NCBI GenBank assembly: GCA_002011615.1
Contig: MTOH01000011.1
Coordinates: forward strand, 93,302-157,301
Source: Candidatus Hydrothermus pacificus
Lineage (GTDB): Bacteria > Hydrothermota > Hydrothermia > Hydrothermales > Hydrothermaceae
DNA: 64,000 nucleotides
Reading direction: 5' to 3'
Each line of letters begins with the position of its first letter. The stretch's first letter is position 1. Shown here piece by piece: positions 36,450 to 44,125 of this stretch. The notes under the pieces were generated by a model. The model did no database searches. It was given only the letters and a program-made list of their open reading frames with translations, and was not told where the DNA came from. The position numbers and the translations under genes were made by a program.

Positions 36450-38081
36450 ATGGAATTCTTTTTTAAAACAGGACTTATTTTGCTTCTTGCAATCCCCCTG
36501 GGTTATCTTTTCCTGAAACTGAAACTTCCAAAAATTCTGGGATATATGGCAGGAGGAATTATCCTGGGCCCTTATGTCTTTAAAATTCTTGACCACAACT
36601 TTTTAAAATCCCTTGAATCTTTTAATGTCTTTGCTCTCTCCTATCTTATTTTTCTGGTGGGAACAAAAATAAAGATCGAAAATCTGAAAGGAAATATAAA
36701 AATAATACTTCTTTCCTTTGGTCTGCAGTTCTTATTTACAGTAACAGCATTTACCCTGATATTTTTCTTCTTTTTCAAAAACATTTCACTTTCATTTTTT
36801 CTCGGTATAATTGCCTTAACAATCGCACCAGCATCAACAATTGCTGTAATAGACGAGCTTGATGCTGAGGGAACTGTTACTGCAAATATTATAACTCTTG
36901 TTGCATTAAATAATCTTATAATAATACTCCTATTTTCTCTTTTAGCCCCGCCCATTGTTTTAAAAAATGTCCCGAATATTTTGAATCATATATATTTTTC
37001 TTTTTTAAAATTTACCGGAGCAATTATTCTCGGTATTATAGCAGGTTTTATTTTGAGCTATCTTGAAGCAAGAGCTGAAAGTTCTTTAACACTGACATTT
37101 TCAGCAATAGGAATGGTTCTCTTTTTATTCGGGATACTTGAATATTTTAAAATTTCCCCCTATGTGGGAGCTCTGTTTCTCGGATTTGTTGTAACAAATG
37201 CATCAATAAAGCATAAAAAGGTTTTAAAAGAACTTGAATTCTTTGACCACATTATATATATAGTTTTTTTCTTTGTAGCAGGCTCAAGCATGCATCTTGA
37301 TATTTTAATAAAGATGCTTCCATGGGTTTTACTTTATGTTGTTTTAAGAGGCTGCGGTGAGTTTTTTGGTGCATACCTGGGCAGTATGAAAACAGGTCTG
37401 GAAAAAGAAGAGGCAAAAGCCTTTGGTCTTGGAATTTTAACACAGGCAGGACTTGCAACAGGATTTGCACTTATACTGGGCAATTATGGAAATGAAGGAA
37501 AATTCATAATGAATATCGTTCTTGGCTCAATAGTAATTTCTGAAACCATAGGTGTAATACTTCTTAAAAGAGCACTCATAAATATAGGAGAAGTAAAACT
37601 CTTCAGGGTCATTGAGGAAGAATCAGAGCCAATACTTGATTTTCAGTTCCAGACAATTATAAAAGAATTTATGAAACAACTGGGCTTTAAACAAAAACAA
37701 AAAACAGAGAAAGAGATACTTGCAAAAGATTTGATGAAAAGAAACTTTTCAAAAGTAAATATTGCTGATGACCTTTCTGAAATAATAAAAGTTTTTGAAA
37801 AGGCAAAGTGCGGAACAATTCCTGTTGTTGATGACAAAAACGAATTCAAAGGAGCCATAAGGATAGAAACATTAGAAGAAATTGTATATAATAAAACTCT
37901 TGAAAAATTGATTCTTGCAGACGATATACTCGAAAAGGACATCCCTGTTATAGCTCCTGATGATAATATTGAAAAAATATCAGACCTTTTCAGAGAATAT
38001 AATTTTGATGCTTTACCTGTTTGTCAGGATAATAAACTCCTTGGTATGATTATAAGAAGAGAAATATTGAGATATGTCTAA
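36450..38081 (+). CDS. Monovalent cation:proton antiporter (CPA2/Kef type) with C-terminal CBS pair
   Basis: The 543-residue protein has 11-13 hydrophobic spans of the Na+/H+ or K+/H+ exchanger family. Key pieces are 'LPKILGYMAGGIILGPYVF', 'FLVGTKIKIENL', 'ALTIAPASTIAVIDELDAEG' (the ion-binding region) and 'GILTQAGLATGFAL'. From about residue 420 there are two CBS domains ('AKCGTIPVVDDKNEFKGAI' and 'YNFDALPVCQDNKLLGMII'), which bind adenosine nucleotides and usually gate activity. No KTN/RCK domain is present. The gene overlaps the next by eight bases. Confidence 0.88.
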   Translation: MEFFFKTGLILLLAIPLGYLFLKLKLPKILGYMAGGIILGPYVFKILDHNFLKSLESFNVFALSYLIFLVGTKIKIENLKGNIKIILLSFGLQFLFTVTAFTLIFFFFFKNISLSFFLGIIALTIAPASTIAVIDELDAEGTVTANIITLVALNNLIIILLFSLLAPPIVLKNVPNILNHIYFSFLKFTGAIILGIIAGFILSYLEARAESSLTLTFSAIGMVLFLFGILEYFKISPYVGALFLGFVVTNASIKHKKVLKELEFFDHIIYIVFFFVAGSSMHLDILIKMLPWVLLYVVLRGCGEFFGAYLGSMKTGLEKEEAKAFGLGILTQAGLATGFALILGNYGNEGKFIMNIVLGSIVISETIGVILLKRALINIGEVKLFRVIEEESEPILDFQFQTIIKEFMKQLGFKQKQKTEKEILAKDLMKRNFSKVNIADDLSEIIKVFEKAKCGTIPVVDDKNEFKGAIRIETLEEIVYNKTLEKLILADDILEKDIPVIAPDDNIEKISDLFREYNFDALPVCQDNKLLGMIIRREILRYV

Positions 38082-39096
38082 AAAAAAGCTGAGGCGTATC
38101 TGTAAAAAGCACAGGCTTCCGCTTACCAGAAAATGTTTTAGATGTAAAAAGCCAATATGTAAAAAAGGGACTTTAAGAAAATATCATCACTTCTTTTGTT
38201 CCAAAAAATGTGCATATCTCTGGAAGGTTGAGCAGAACGAAAATCTTTTAAAATTTACCCGCGAGCCTCTTGATACTTTACCCGGGAAATTTCTATTTTA
38301 CTCATCTTTTACATTTTTTATCGGGATTTTTTTATTCGGGATATTCAATAAGCCAAATTTACCTCCTGAAAGTAAAATTTATATTAAAAAAATTAATGTA
38401 AAATCAGAGAATGAATTTATGCTTGATGTAAAAAGGATAATAACTGATGAAAAAATTGTGTGCCTTACATTTGACGGTGGCTCCTATGCTGACAGGGTTG
38501 ACAGCATAATAAACATTCTAAAAAGGGAAGATGTGCCTGCAACTTTCTTTTTAACAGGAGAATTCATAAAAAAGTTTCCTGAAAAAACAAAGAAAATCGC
38601 AAAAAATTTTGAGGTTGCAAATCATACATATTCACATCCCCATCTTACAACTTTTGCAATAAATCAAATACACAAAACCCTCTACAACATAGACCAGATT
38701 AAAATTCTTGAAGAACTTATAAGGTGTGAAGAGACATTTGAAAAAACAACAGGTAAGAAGATAAAGAGAATATGGAGAGCCCCTTATGGTGAGGAAAATT
38801 ACGAGATTAAAAAATGGGCAAAAAGGATAGGATACACTCATATAAGATGGACCTATGACACAAAGGACTGGATGAATGAAAATGAGAAAAGATTTATTCC
38901 TTTTAAAAAAGTTTTAAAAGACATATTAAATAAAGGAGATTTAAAAGGCTACATTTTCCTATTGCATGCAGGCTCTGCAGGAAGAAATGACAACTTCTAT
39001 GATTTTCTAAAATCTTTAATAAAAGAACTTAAAAAAAGAGGATACAGATTTTTAAGCATTACTCCTGCTTTGAAATACCATAAGATTTTGATGTAA
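38074..39096 (+). CDS. Membrane-anchored polysaccharide deacetylase with N-terminal zinc-binding domain
   Basis: The 340-residue protein has three parts. Residues 10-46 form a Cys/His cluster (C10, H13, C21, C24, C29, H38/H39, C42, C46), like a B-box or treble-clef zinc site. Residues 73-91 form one membrane helix. The rest is a NodB domain with 'LTFDGGSY' (132-136 core TFDGG), 'NHTYSHPHL', 'RAPYGEENYEIKKWAKRIGYTH' (first part 'RAPYGEE') and 'FLLHAGSAG'. TFDGG replaces the common TFDDG, so one metal ligand is altered; such variants exist. It likely deacetylates peptidoglycan or another glycan. Its last 30 or so bases are repeated at 41169-41205. Confidence 0.88.
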   Translation: MSKKKLRRICKKHRLPLTRKCFRCKKPICKKGTLRKYHHFFCSKKCAYLWKVEQNENLLKFTREPLDTLPGKFLFYSSFTFFIGIFLFGIFNKPNLPPESKIYIKKINVKSENEFMLDVKRIITDEKIVCLTFDGGSYADRVDSIINILKREDVPATFFLTGEFIKKFPEKTKKIAKNFEVANHTYSHPHLTTFAINQIHKTLYNIDQIKILEELIRCEETFEKTTGKKIKRIWRAPYGEENYEIKKWAKRIGYTHIRWTYDTKDWMNENEKRFIPFKKVLKDILNKGDLKGYIFLLHAGSAGRNDNFYDFLKSLIKELKKRGYRFLSITPALKYHKILM

Positions 39097-39099
39097 GAT
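39063..39099 (+). repeat. 37-bp direct repeat, left copy (3' end of deacetylase gene)
   Basis: These bases, from TCCTGCTTTGAAATAC to the stop region, code for the last residues 'PALKYHKILM' and the stop. They match 41169-41205 at 35 of 37 positions. The two copies enclose the AbiE island (2106 bp from repeat to repeat). Confidence 0.9.
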
Positions 39100-39117
39100 G
39101 TGGCTAAATATTCTGAA

Positions 39118-39786
39118 TTATACGGGTTTTAACATTTCTTTCAATTTCATCTTTAATATTTTGAAATTTTCTTTTATATAGTATTCCCTGTCTTCCTCTT
39201 CAATGATAGAACCGAGTTTCACTTTATAATCCAACGGGCTTAAACTCTCTATCTTTTTAAGAATTCTTTTCACAACCTCTTTTGATTCTTTTATATCAAC
39301 CCCCTTTTTAAAAAGAAATTCTATGTCAAAAACATCCCTTATCTCCCCTCTTTTTAAAAAGGCTTCTATTTTGGCTTTCATCATATCCCCGGGACTTACT
39401 GCATTTAAAAGAACCTGGATATTGGAATACTTGCTGTATGCGATTGTGAGTTCTGTTTTCACTTTTTTAACTTCTCTCCTTATCTCTATTTTTAAATTCT
39501 TTAAATATGAAGGTGATTTTATTTCAAAAAGCAGGGTAAAAAATTTCTCGGTAGCATCTTTTACTATGTAAAATTGTGAAAGACAATCATGTATATCTGT
39601 AAATAATTTTTTAAAATCAATTTCTTTTATGACCCAGAAATCAAGGTCAGCGGAAAACCTGTTCAATCCGTAACATAGTCTGAGCATTGTGCCACCTGTA
39701 AAAACGAGTCTGTCAAGAATCCTTTTACTTTTCATTCTATCCAGCACTTCAAGTTCAAACTGTTCCTGTTTTATCAAATCCTGCAT
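39118..39786 (-). CDS. AbiEii-type nucleotidyltransferase toxin
   Basis: The 222-residue protein shows the AbiEii/AbiGii pattern: 'RLVFTGGTMLRLCYGLNRFS' with the GG and 'SADLDFWV' metal-binding Asp pair, and later 'KAKIEAFLKRGEIRDVFDIEFL', a Lys/Arg/Asp motif of this family. These toxins add nucleotides to cellular RNA (tRNA in characterised relatives) and stop growth or phage. It lies inside the island bounded by direct repeats. The start at 39786 overlaps the end of the antitoxin gene by 13 bases, so the pair is cotranslated. Key residues appear intact. Confidence 0.88.
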   Translation of the reverse strand: MQDLIKQEQFELEVLDRMKSKRILDRLVFTGGTMLRLCYGLNRFSADLDFWVIKEIDFKKLFTDIHDCLSQFYIVKDATEKFFTLLFEIKSPSYLKNLKIEIRREVKKVKTELTIAYSKYSNIQVLLNAVSPGDMMKAKIEAFLKRGEIRDVFDIEFLFKKGVDIKESKEVVKRILKKIESLSPLDYKVKLGSIIEEEDREYYIKENFKILKMKLKEMLKPV

Positions 39787-40361
39787 ATCTTTTTAAGGAT
39801 TTTTTTTGTCCTTTCAGGGAAAGGGTCTATAACCTCTCTTAGCTTTGCCCTGTCTATTTTGTTAAAATCAATTGCTGAAAAATCCAGTTTGTATTTTCCA
39901 AAAGAATAAAGATAAACAGAGTCAACAAGAGCTTTTTCTTTTGTTGCTATAAATATATCATTTTCTTTTACAAAGCCGAAATAATAATTTTTTTTAATTT
40001 TGTAAAAGTTGAACAAAAAACTTTGAATTTTAAATTTTCTGGTTCTCCGTGTTGAAGCACTTTCAATAAATCCTCTCTGAATCTGAGTTGATACTCCATA
40101 ATAGGATAGGGCTGTCAAAAAAGATATATAGGACGGAACCTGAAGGTAATTGGATATTTTAAAAAGGTCTTCTATATTTAATTTTTCAAGATTTTCTGAA
40201 AGAATATAAAAATTCTTTTTAAGTCTTATAAAAATTCCCTTTTTTGTAAATCTTGTGCATAAAACTTTTGCGGATTCCGATTTTATCCCGAAAATTTCTG
40301 CCACATCATCCTTTGTAAAAAAAGCCTTTTCTCCCAGCTTTTTCAATTCAACATATCTCAT
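39774..40361 (-). CDS. AbiEi-type antitoxin / transcriptional regulator
   Basis: The 195-residue protein has an N-terminal winged-helix ('AFFTKDDVAEIFGIKSESAKVLCTRFTKKGIFIRLKKNFYIL', shown here by its parts 'FTKDDVAEIFG' and 'GIFIRLKKNFYIL') and a C-terminal domain with 'YQ'-type 'LVDSVYLYSFGKYKLDF'. That is the AbiEi family, which neutralises AbiEii and represses its own promoter. It precedes the toxin with a 13-base overlap. The start ATG lies inside one arm of a perfect 10-bp inverted repeat, the likely operator. Confidence 0.88.
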   Translation of the reverse strand: MRYVELKKLGEKAFFTKDDVAEIFGIKSESAKVLCTRFTKKGIFIRLKKNFYILSENLEKLNIEDLFKISNYLQVPSYISFLTALSYYGVSTQIQRGFIESASTRRTRKFKIQSFLFNFYKIKKNYYFGFVKENDIFIATKEKALVDSVYLYSFGKYKLDFSAIDFNKIDRAKLREVIDPFPERTKKILKKICRI

Positions 40362-40417
40362 AAGAACACCAGGTTAATAATTTTGTTAATTATATGTTCT
40401 TATGAATAAAAAGTCAA
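40359..40417 (-). promoter_or_regulatory. AbiE promoter with 10-bp inverted-repeat operator
   Basis: On the minus strand, TTGACT (40417-40412), 17 bases, TATAAT (40394-40389) form a near-consensus promoter. The 10-base arms CATAAGAACA (40404-40395, just upstream of the -10) and TGTTCTTATG (40368-40359, including the start codon) are perfect reverse complements, spaced by 26 bases. The innermost part also pairs ATAATT with AATTAT. Autorepression by AbiEi is the known mode in this family. Confidence 0.8.
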
Positions 40418-40509
40418 ACAGGTTTATTATTTGAGCCATGAACTCTTTATCATGGGAATTTTAAAGAATATTTTAAAGAGCAGTATATAAGGTCAATTAA
40501 AAAGAATTA

Positions 40510-40608
40510 CTACTGCCTTGTAATACGAACTTTATATCCTGTTGCTCCTTTTTTAAAAACAGAAGAGCTCTTAACCCATTTCTCATTCGAGAATTTCTCT
40601 ATCTTTCT
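40510..40608 (-). pseudogene. Possible short gene remnant (33 codons)
   Basis: On the minus strand a stop-free stretch codes for 'EKFSNEKWVKSSSVFKKGAT' and more, ending in TAG. It has a protein-like composition but no start or ribosome site. It may be the 3' end of a lost gene inside the island. The rest of 40418-40624 shows nothing I can name. Confidence 0.25.
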
Positions 40609-40624
40609 TTAAAATAAAATTATC

Positions 40625-40693
40625 ATGTCAACTGAAATTGCAAATAAGATAGCAATTGTTTTGAATTTGAAAATTCTGGGTCTTTTCTCTTAA
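40625..40693 (+). pseudogene. Truncated tandem copy of the following coiled-coil gene
   Basis: The first codons ('MSTEIANKIAIV', ATG at 40625) and the bases in front of them match the start of the gene at 40706 ('MTTETVNILALM') closely: TTAAAATAAAA then ATG, ACTGAAA and so on. The frame stops after 22 residues at 40693. It looks like the remains of a tandem duplicate with its promoter region. Confidence 0.5.
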
Positions 40694-40705
40694 AATAAAA
40701 CTGTT

Positions 40706-40978
40706 ATGACAACTGAAACCGTAAACATCCTGGCTTTAATGTTGGGAATAATTGCGGTTATAGAACCTTTTATTTTATCCTATCTGACAAATAAATTTAT
40801 TCAAAAAGAAGACGAAAGGGCGAAAAGGATGATTGATGAAAGTAAAAAGGATACTGAAAGGATGATAATGGAAACACAAAGAATGATAGACGAAGGGAAT
40901 AAGAGGCTCGAAAAAATACTTTTAGAAATAGACAAAAGCACAAAGGAAATACTTGGAGAAATCTTTAAAAAAATCTGA
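40706..40978 (+). CDS. Small membrane-anchored coiled-coil protein
   Basis: The 90-residue protein has one N-terminal membrane segment ('ILALMLGIIAVIEPFILSYL') and a charged coiled coil with an internal repeat ('KRMIDESKKDTERMI' and 'QRMIDEGNKRLEKI'). It would face the cytoplasm with the coil. TTGAAA (40667-40672), 18 bases, TAAAAT (40691-40696) lie upstream; the ATG is nine bases after the -10, so the message has almost no leader. The gene sits inside the repeat-bounded island next to AbiE. Function is unknown. Confidence 0.6.
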   Translation: MTTETVNILALMLGIIAVIEPFILSYLTNKFIQKEDERAKRMIDESKKDTERMIMETQRMIDEGNKRLEKILLEIDKSTKEILGEIFKKI

Positions 40979-40998
40979 TTATCTTAAAACAACCAGAG

Positions 40999-41030
40999 GC
41001 TCTGTCCAGCTCTGTCCAGGGTCAGACCCT
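40999..41030. repeat. Tandem 10-mer and REP-like palindrome
   Basis: GCTCTGTCCA occurs twice in tandem (40999-41008, 41009-41018). It runs into the palindrome AGGGTC-A-GACCCT (41018-41030). GGGTCAGACCC-type palindromes are widespread as REP elements mobilised by RAYT transposases in other bacteria; no RAYT gene is in this window. Confidence 0.55.
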
Positions 41031-41163
41031 GACATAAGGACAAATATTTCCTGATTTTGCCCTTATTTTATACCAGTAATCCTGAAATTTTGAAACAGAA
41101 TTATCGGTATAACTTGTTGTATTTTCACCAACCTTTGTTATTTTATGAACCTGCAGGATAAGT
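41022..41163 (-). pseudogene. Frameshifted fibronectin-type-III domain fragment
   Basis: On the minus strand the frame reads 'HKITKVGENTTSYTDN', then after one extra base near 41098 continues 'SVSKFQDYWYKIRAKSGN'. Together this matches the last strands of an FN3 domain (YTD ... YWYKIRA). There is no start and no continuation at either side, so it is a decayed piece of a secreted protein gene. It lies just inside the right repeat of the island. Confidence 0.55.
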
Positions 41164-41173
41164 GACTATCCTG
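41155..41173. repeat. Perfect 7-bp hairpin at the island's right edge
   Basis: CAGGATA and TATCCTG pair around the loop GTGAC. The hairpin crosses the boundary of the right direct repeat (starts 41169) and has no counterpart at the left copy. Confidence 0.55.
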
Positions 41174-41205
41174 CTTTGAAATACTATAAGATTTTGATGT
41201 AAAAT
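41169..41205 (+). repeat. 37-bp direct repeat, right copy; also carries the ABC importer promoter
   Basis: Matches 39063-39099 at 35 of 37 positions. Within it TTGAAA (41176-41181), 18 bases, TAAAAT (41200-41205) make a promoter for the gene at 41212, again with almost no leader. In the left copy the -10 reads TAAGAT. Confidence 0.8.
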
Positions 41206-41211
41206 ATATGT

Positions 41212-42480
41212 ATGCGATTGATAACAATATCTTTTTTAATCTTTTCGGTGATTTCTTCAAAGGAAATAATGTTTTTATCAACTCAACTTGTCCCTGTTGA
41301 GGAATCCGAATGGGTAAGGAAGGTTCTGTTGCCACCTTTTGAGAAGGAAAAGAAAATTAAGGTTATTTTTATCGGTTCTGAATACGGTGAACTTGCTGAC
41401 AGACTGATTGCAGAGTATAAAGCAAAAAGAGGGAAAGTGGATGTTGTGGGAGGTCTACACAGTGATTTTTCTTCTTTATATCATGTCTTTAAAGACTTAA
41501 AAAGGGAACTTCCTGAGATTGAAAAACTTGAAAACAGAAAGTTTTTCCCCGGATTTAAAGAAGCAGGAAATATAAAGGGCACGCAGGTTTATATTCCCTG
41601 GCTTCAGGGAACTTACATATTTGCAGTGAACAAAAAGACACTTGATTATCTCCCTGAAAATGTGGATATATGGAACTTGAATTATGAAGACCTGTTAAGA
41701 TGGGGAAAAAATATTTACCAGAAAACAGGTCAGAAAAAACTCGGTTTTCCATTGGGACCCAGAGGGCTTATTCACAGGTTTGTTCATGGCTACCTCTATC
41801 CTTCCTTTACAGGATACCAGATAATAAAGTTCAATTCAGAATCAGGTTATAAAATGTGGGAATTTGTTAGAAATCTCTGGAATTATGTAAATCCTTCGGC
41901 ACCTGCATGGGATGCAATGGATATTCCACTGCTTTCAGAGGAGGTCTGGATTGCATGGGACCATACAGCAAGGTTGAAACAGGCGATAATGGAAAGACCC
42001 GATGATTTTCTGGTAATTCCATCGCCTGCAGGACCATCTGGAAGGGGAATAATAACTGTTCTTGCGGGGCTTGGAATACCAAAGACTTCGAGGGACACCC
42101 TTTCAGCCTTTTATCTGATTGAATATCTCACAAGACCTGATGTTCAGGGGGAAATTTTAAAGGGAACAGGATTTTTCCCTGTGCTCAAAGGAATATCTTT
42201 TGAAGGTCTTAAAAAGCCCTTTAAAATAATTGCCGAGGGAGTTATAAAGCAATCAGAAAAGGAAGATGTTGTAAACTGTTTTATACCAGCAGGGCTGGGT
42301 AAAAGGCAGGGAGAATTTTCAAAAATAATGAGAGATGTGTTCATAGAAATTGTTGTTAAAAAAAGAAATATTAAAGAAGTTCTTGAAAGAAAAGACAGGG
42401 AATTAAAAAATCTTTTTAAAGAAACAGGTGCTCCCCTGCCCTATCCTGATAAAGTAGATTTAAGTAATGAGAAGGGATAA
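41212..42480 (+). CDS. ABC transporter extracellular solute-binding protein (family 1)
   Basis: The 422-residue protein has a signal peptide ('LITISFLIFSVISS') and the lobes of a family 1 sugar-binding protein: 'RLIAEYKAKRGKVDVVGG', 'YIPWLQGTYIFAVNKKTLDYLP', 'WNLNYEDLLRWGKNIYQKTG', and 'PAGPSGRGIITVLAGLGIPKTS'. It captures a carbohydrate-like ligand outside the inner membrane for the permeases that follow. It overlaps the first permease gene by 14 bases. The signal ends without a clear lipobox Cys. The ligand cannot be read from the sequence. Confidence 0.88.
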   Translation: MRLITISFLIFSVISSKEIMFLSTQLVPVEESEWVRKVLLPPFEKEKKIKVIFIGSEYGELADRLIAEYKAKRGKVDVVGGLHSDFSSLYHVFKDLKRELPEIEKLENRKFFPGFKEAGNIKGTQVYIPWLQGTYIFAVNKKTLDYLPENVDIWNLNYEDLLRWGKNIYQKTGQKKLGFPLGPRGLIHRFVHGYLYPSFTGYQIIKFNSESGYKMWEFVRNLWNYVNPSAPAWDAMDIPLLSEEVWIAWDHTARLKQAIMERPDDFLVIPSPAGPSGRGIITVLAGLGIPKTSRDTLSAFYLIEYLTRPDVQGEILKGTGFFPVLKGISFEGLKKPFKIIAEGVIKQSEKEDVVNCFIPAGLGKRQGEFSKIMRDVFIEIVVKKRNIKEVLERKDRELKNLFKETGAPLPYPDKVDLSNEKG

Positions 42481-43318
42481 AATTTTTCCCTATTTACTCA
42501 TTTTGCCTGTAATCTTATACCTTTTCCTGTTCCTGATTTATCCTTCAGAAAAGGTTATTGAACTTGCTTTCAGAACCGAGGAGGGAAATTTTACTCTCAA
42601 TTACTTTTTTCAGATGTTTAAAGATTCAAGATTTTTTGATGCCCTCAAATATACATTCCTTCTTGTCATTACAATAGTCCCGCTTCAGATTGTAACAGCA
42701 ATCCTCATAGGATTTCTTGTAAATAAAAAATTTAAAGGCTCAAAAATGTTTTTATACATATGTGCAATCCCCCTTGGAATTGCAGACCTTGCAGCAGGTC
42801 TTATCTTTTTATCCATATTCACTCAGCACGGATATTTAAACTCAATTTTATATTATCTTGGAATTATAAAATCTCCTTTACCCTTTATATCCTATGAAAA
42901 CACCCATTTTGTTTTTCTTGCCATCCTTCTGGCAGAACACTGGAGGGCAACAGCAATTGTTCTTATTATAATTGTTGCTGGTCTTGAAATGATTTCAAAG
43001 GATTACATTGAAGCAGCAGAGGTTATGGGAGCAAATTCCTTTCAAAAACTCTTCCATGTTATACTTCCCCTTTTAAAACCATCAATTCAATCAGCCCTTA
43101 TAATAAGGACGATTTTTGCCTTTCAGATGTTTGCGGTTGTCCTTGCACTGGGAGGTGATATAATTCCTGTTCTTGCAGGAGAATCCTATTTCTGGTATTA
43201 TCTTTACAGAAATCCCCATATAGCGAGTTGTTATGCTGTCCTGATAATAGTTATTTCCCTTTTGATTACAGGCTTTTATATAAGAATTTTAAGAACAAGA
43301 TATGAAATAGCAATATGA
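42467..43318 (+). CDS. ABC transporter permease, MalF/UgpA type
   Basis: The 283-residue protein has six membrane spans and the inner-membrane EAA loop 'DYIEAAEVMGANSFQKLFHVILPLL' (core 'EAAEVMGANSFQKLFHVILP'), which docks on the ATPase. It matches the first permease of CUT1-type carbohydrate importers. It overlaps the binding protein gene by 14 bases and the second permease as ATGA (43315-43318). Confidence 0.92.
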   Translation: MRRDKIFPYLLILPVILYLFLFLIYPSEKVIELAFRTEEGNFTLNYFFQMFKDSRFFDALKYTFLLVITIVPLQIVTAILIGFLVNKKFKGSKMFLYICAIPLGIADLAAGLIFLSIFTQHGYLNSILYYLGIIKSPLPFISYENTHFVFLAILLAEHWRATAIVLIIIVAGLEMISKDYIEAAEVMGANSFQKLFHVILPLLKPSIQSALIIRTIFAFQMFAVVLALGGDIIPVLAGESYFWYYLYRNPHIASCYAVLIIVISLLITGFYIRILRTRYEIAI

Positions 43319-44124
43319 ACTTAAAGGAGAAAACAACTTTTTACACTCTCGTGATAGTAATTTTGCTCTGGGTTTTGCTTCCCTTGTTTTTTATAACAAT
43401 TTCAACTTTTACACCTCAAAAGGAAATATATGCCTGGCCAAAGCCCCTTGTGCCTTCAAAATTTTCAGCAGAAACACTTTTATTCTTTTTAAAATCCCAT
43501 GGAGTTATACCCTCCCTTTTAAACAGCATAATCGTTGCCCTTTTAACATTAATTCTCACAACCCTTATATCCGCTCCTGCAGGATACGCAATTACAAGGT
43601 TTTCATTTAAAGGAAAAGATACGTTCAGAATGGGAATACTGCTTATAAGGATGTTTCCTGTCCCCCTGCTTGCAATTCCTCTTGCAGTAACTTTTATAAA
43701 ATGGAAACTTTATGATACCCTCATAGGTGTTGCCTTTGTTCATACTGCAATGGCTGTTCCCTTTGCAGTCATAATAACCTCCGCAATATTTGCGGGTGTT
43801 CCGGAAGAACTGGAAGAGGCTGCAATAATTCTGGGCTGTGGCAGGCTGAAAGCCTTTTTAAAGGTCAGTTTGCCCCTTGCATTACCGGGTCTTGCTGCCA
43901 CAGCAATGTTTACATTTGTGACATCATGGAATGAGGTGTTTGCTGCAAGCATATTAACATTAAATTCAAGAACACTGCCAGCCCATATCCTGGTAACTTT
44001 GAATGCCTCACCCCTTTATTTCCGATTTGCCGGTGGATTTTTTATGATTATTCCAGCAATAATATTTATATTTTTTATGAGAAAATACCTTTTCCATATG
44101 TGGGGAATAAGGGCAGGTAAATAA
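43315..44124 (+). CDS. ABC transporter permease, MalG/UgpE type
   Basis: The 269-residue protein has six spans, an N-terminal 'ITISTFTPQKEIYAWP' typical of MalG-like proteins, and the EAA loop 'ELEEAAIILGCGRLKAFLKV'. It pairs with the preceding permease. The ATPase gene follows after one base. Together the four genes form a complete CUT1 importer. Confidence 0.92.
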   Translation: MNLKEKTTFYTLVIVILLWVLLPLFFITISTFTPQKEIYAWPKPLVPSKFSAETLLFFLKSHGVIPSLLNSIIVALLTLILTTLISAPAGYAITRFSFKGKDTFRMGILLIRMFPVPLLAIPLAVTFIKWKLYDTLIGVAFVHTAMAVPFAVIITSAIFAGVPEELEEAAIILGCGRLKAFLKVSLPLALPGLAATAMFTFVTSWNEVFAASILTLNSRTLPAHILVTLNASPLYFRFAGGFFMIIPAIIFIFFMRKYLFHMWGIRAGK

Positions 44125-44125
44125 G

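Noticed and set aside
39100..41211. Transposon or prophage as carrier of the AbiE genes
   Set aside because: No transposase, integrase or phage gene is visible, so only the repeat-bounded island itself is claimed.
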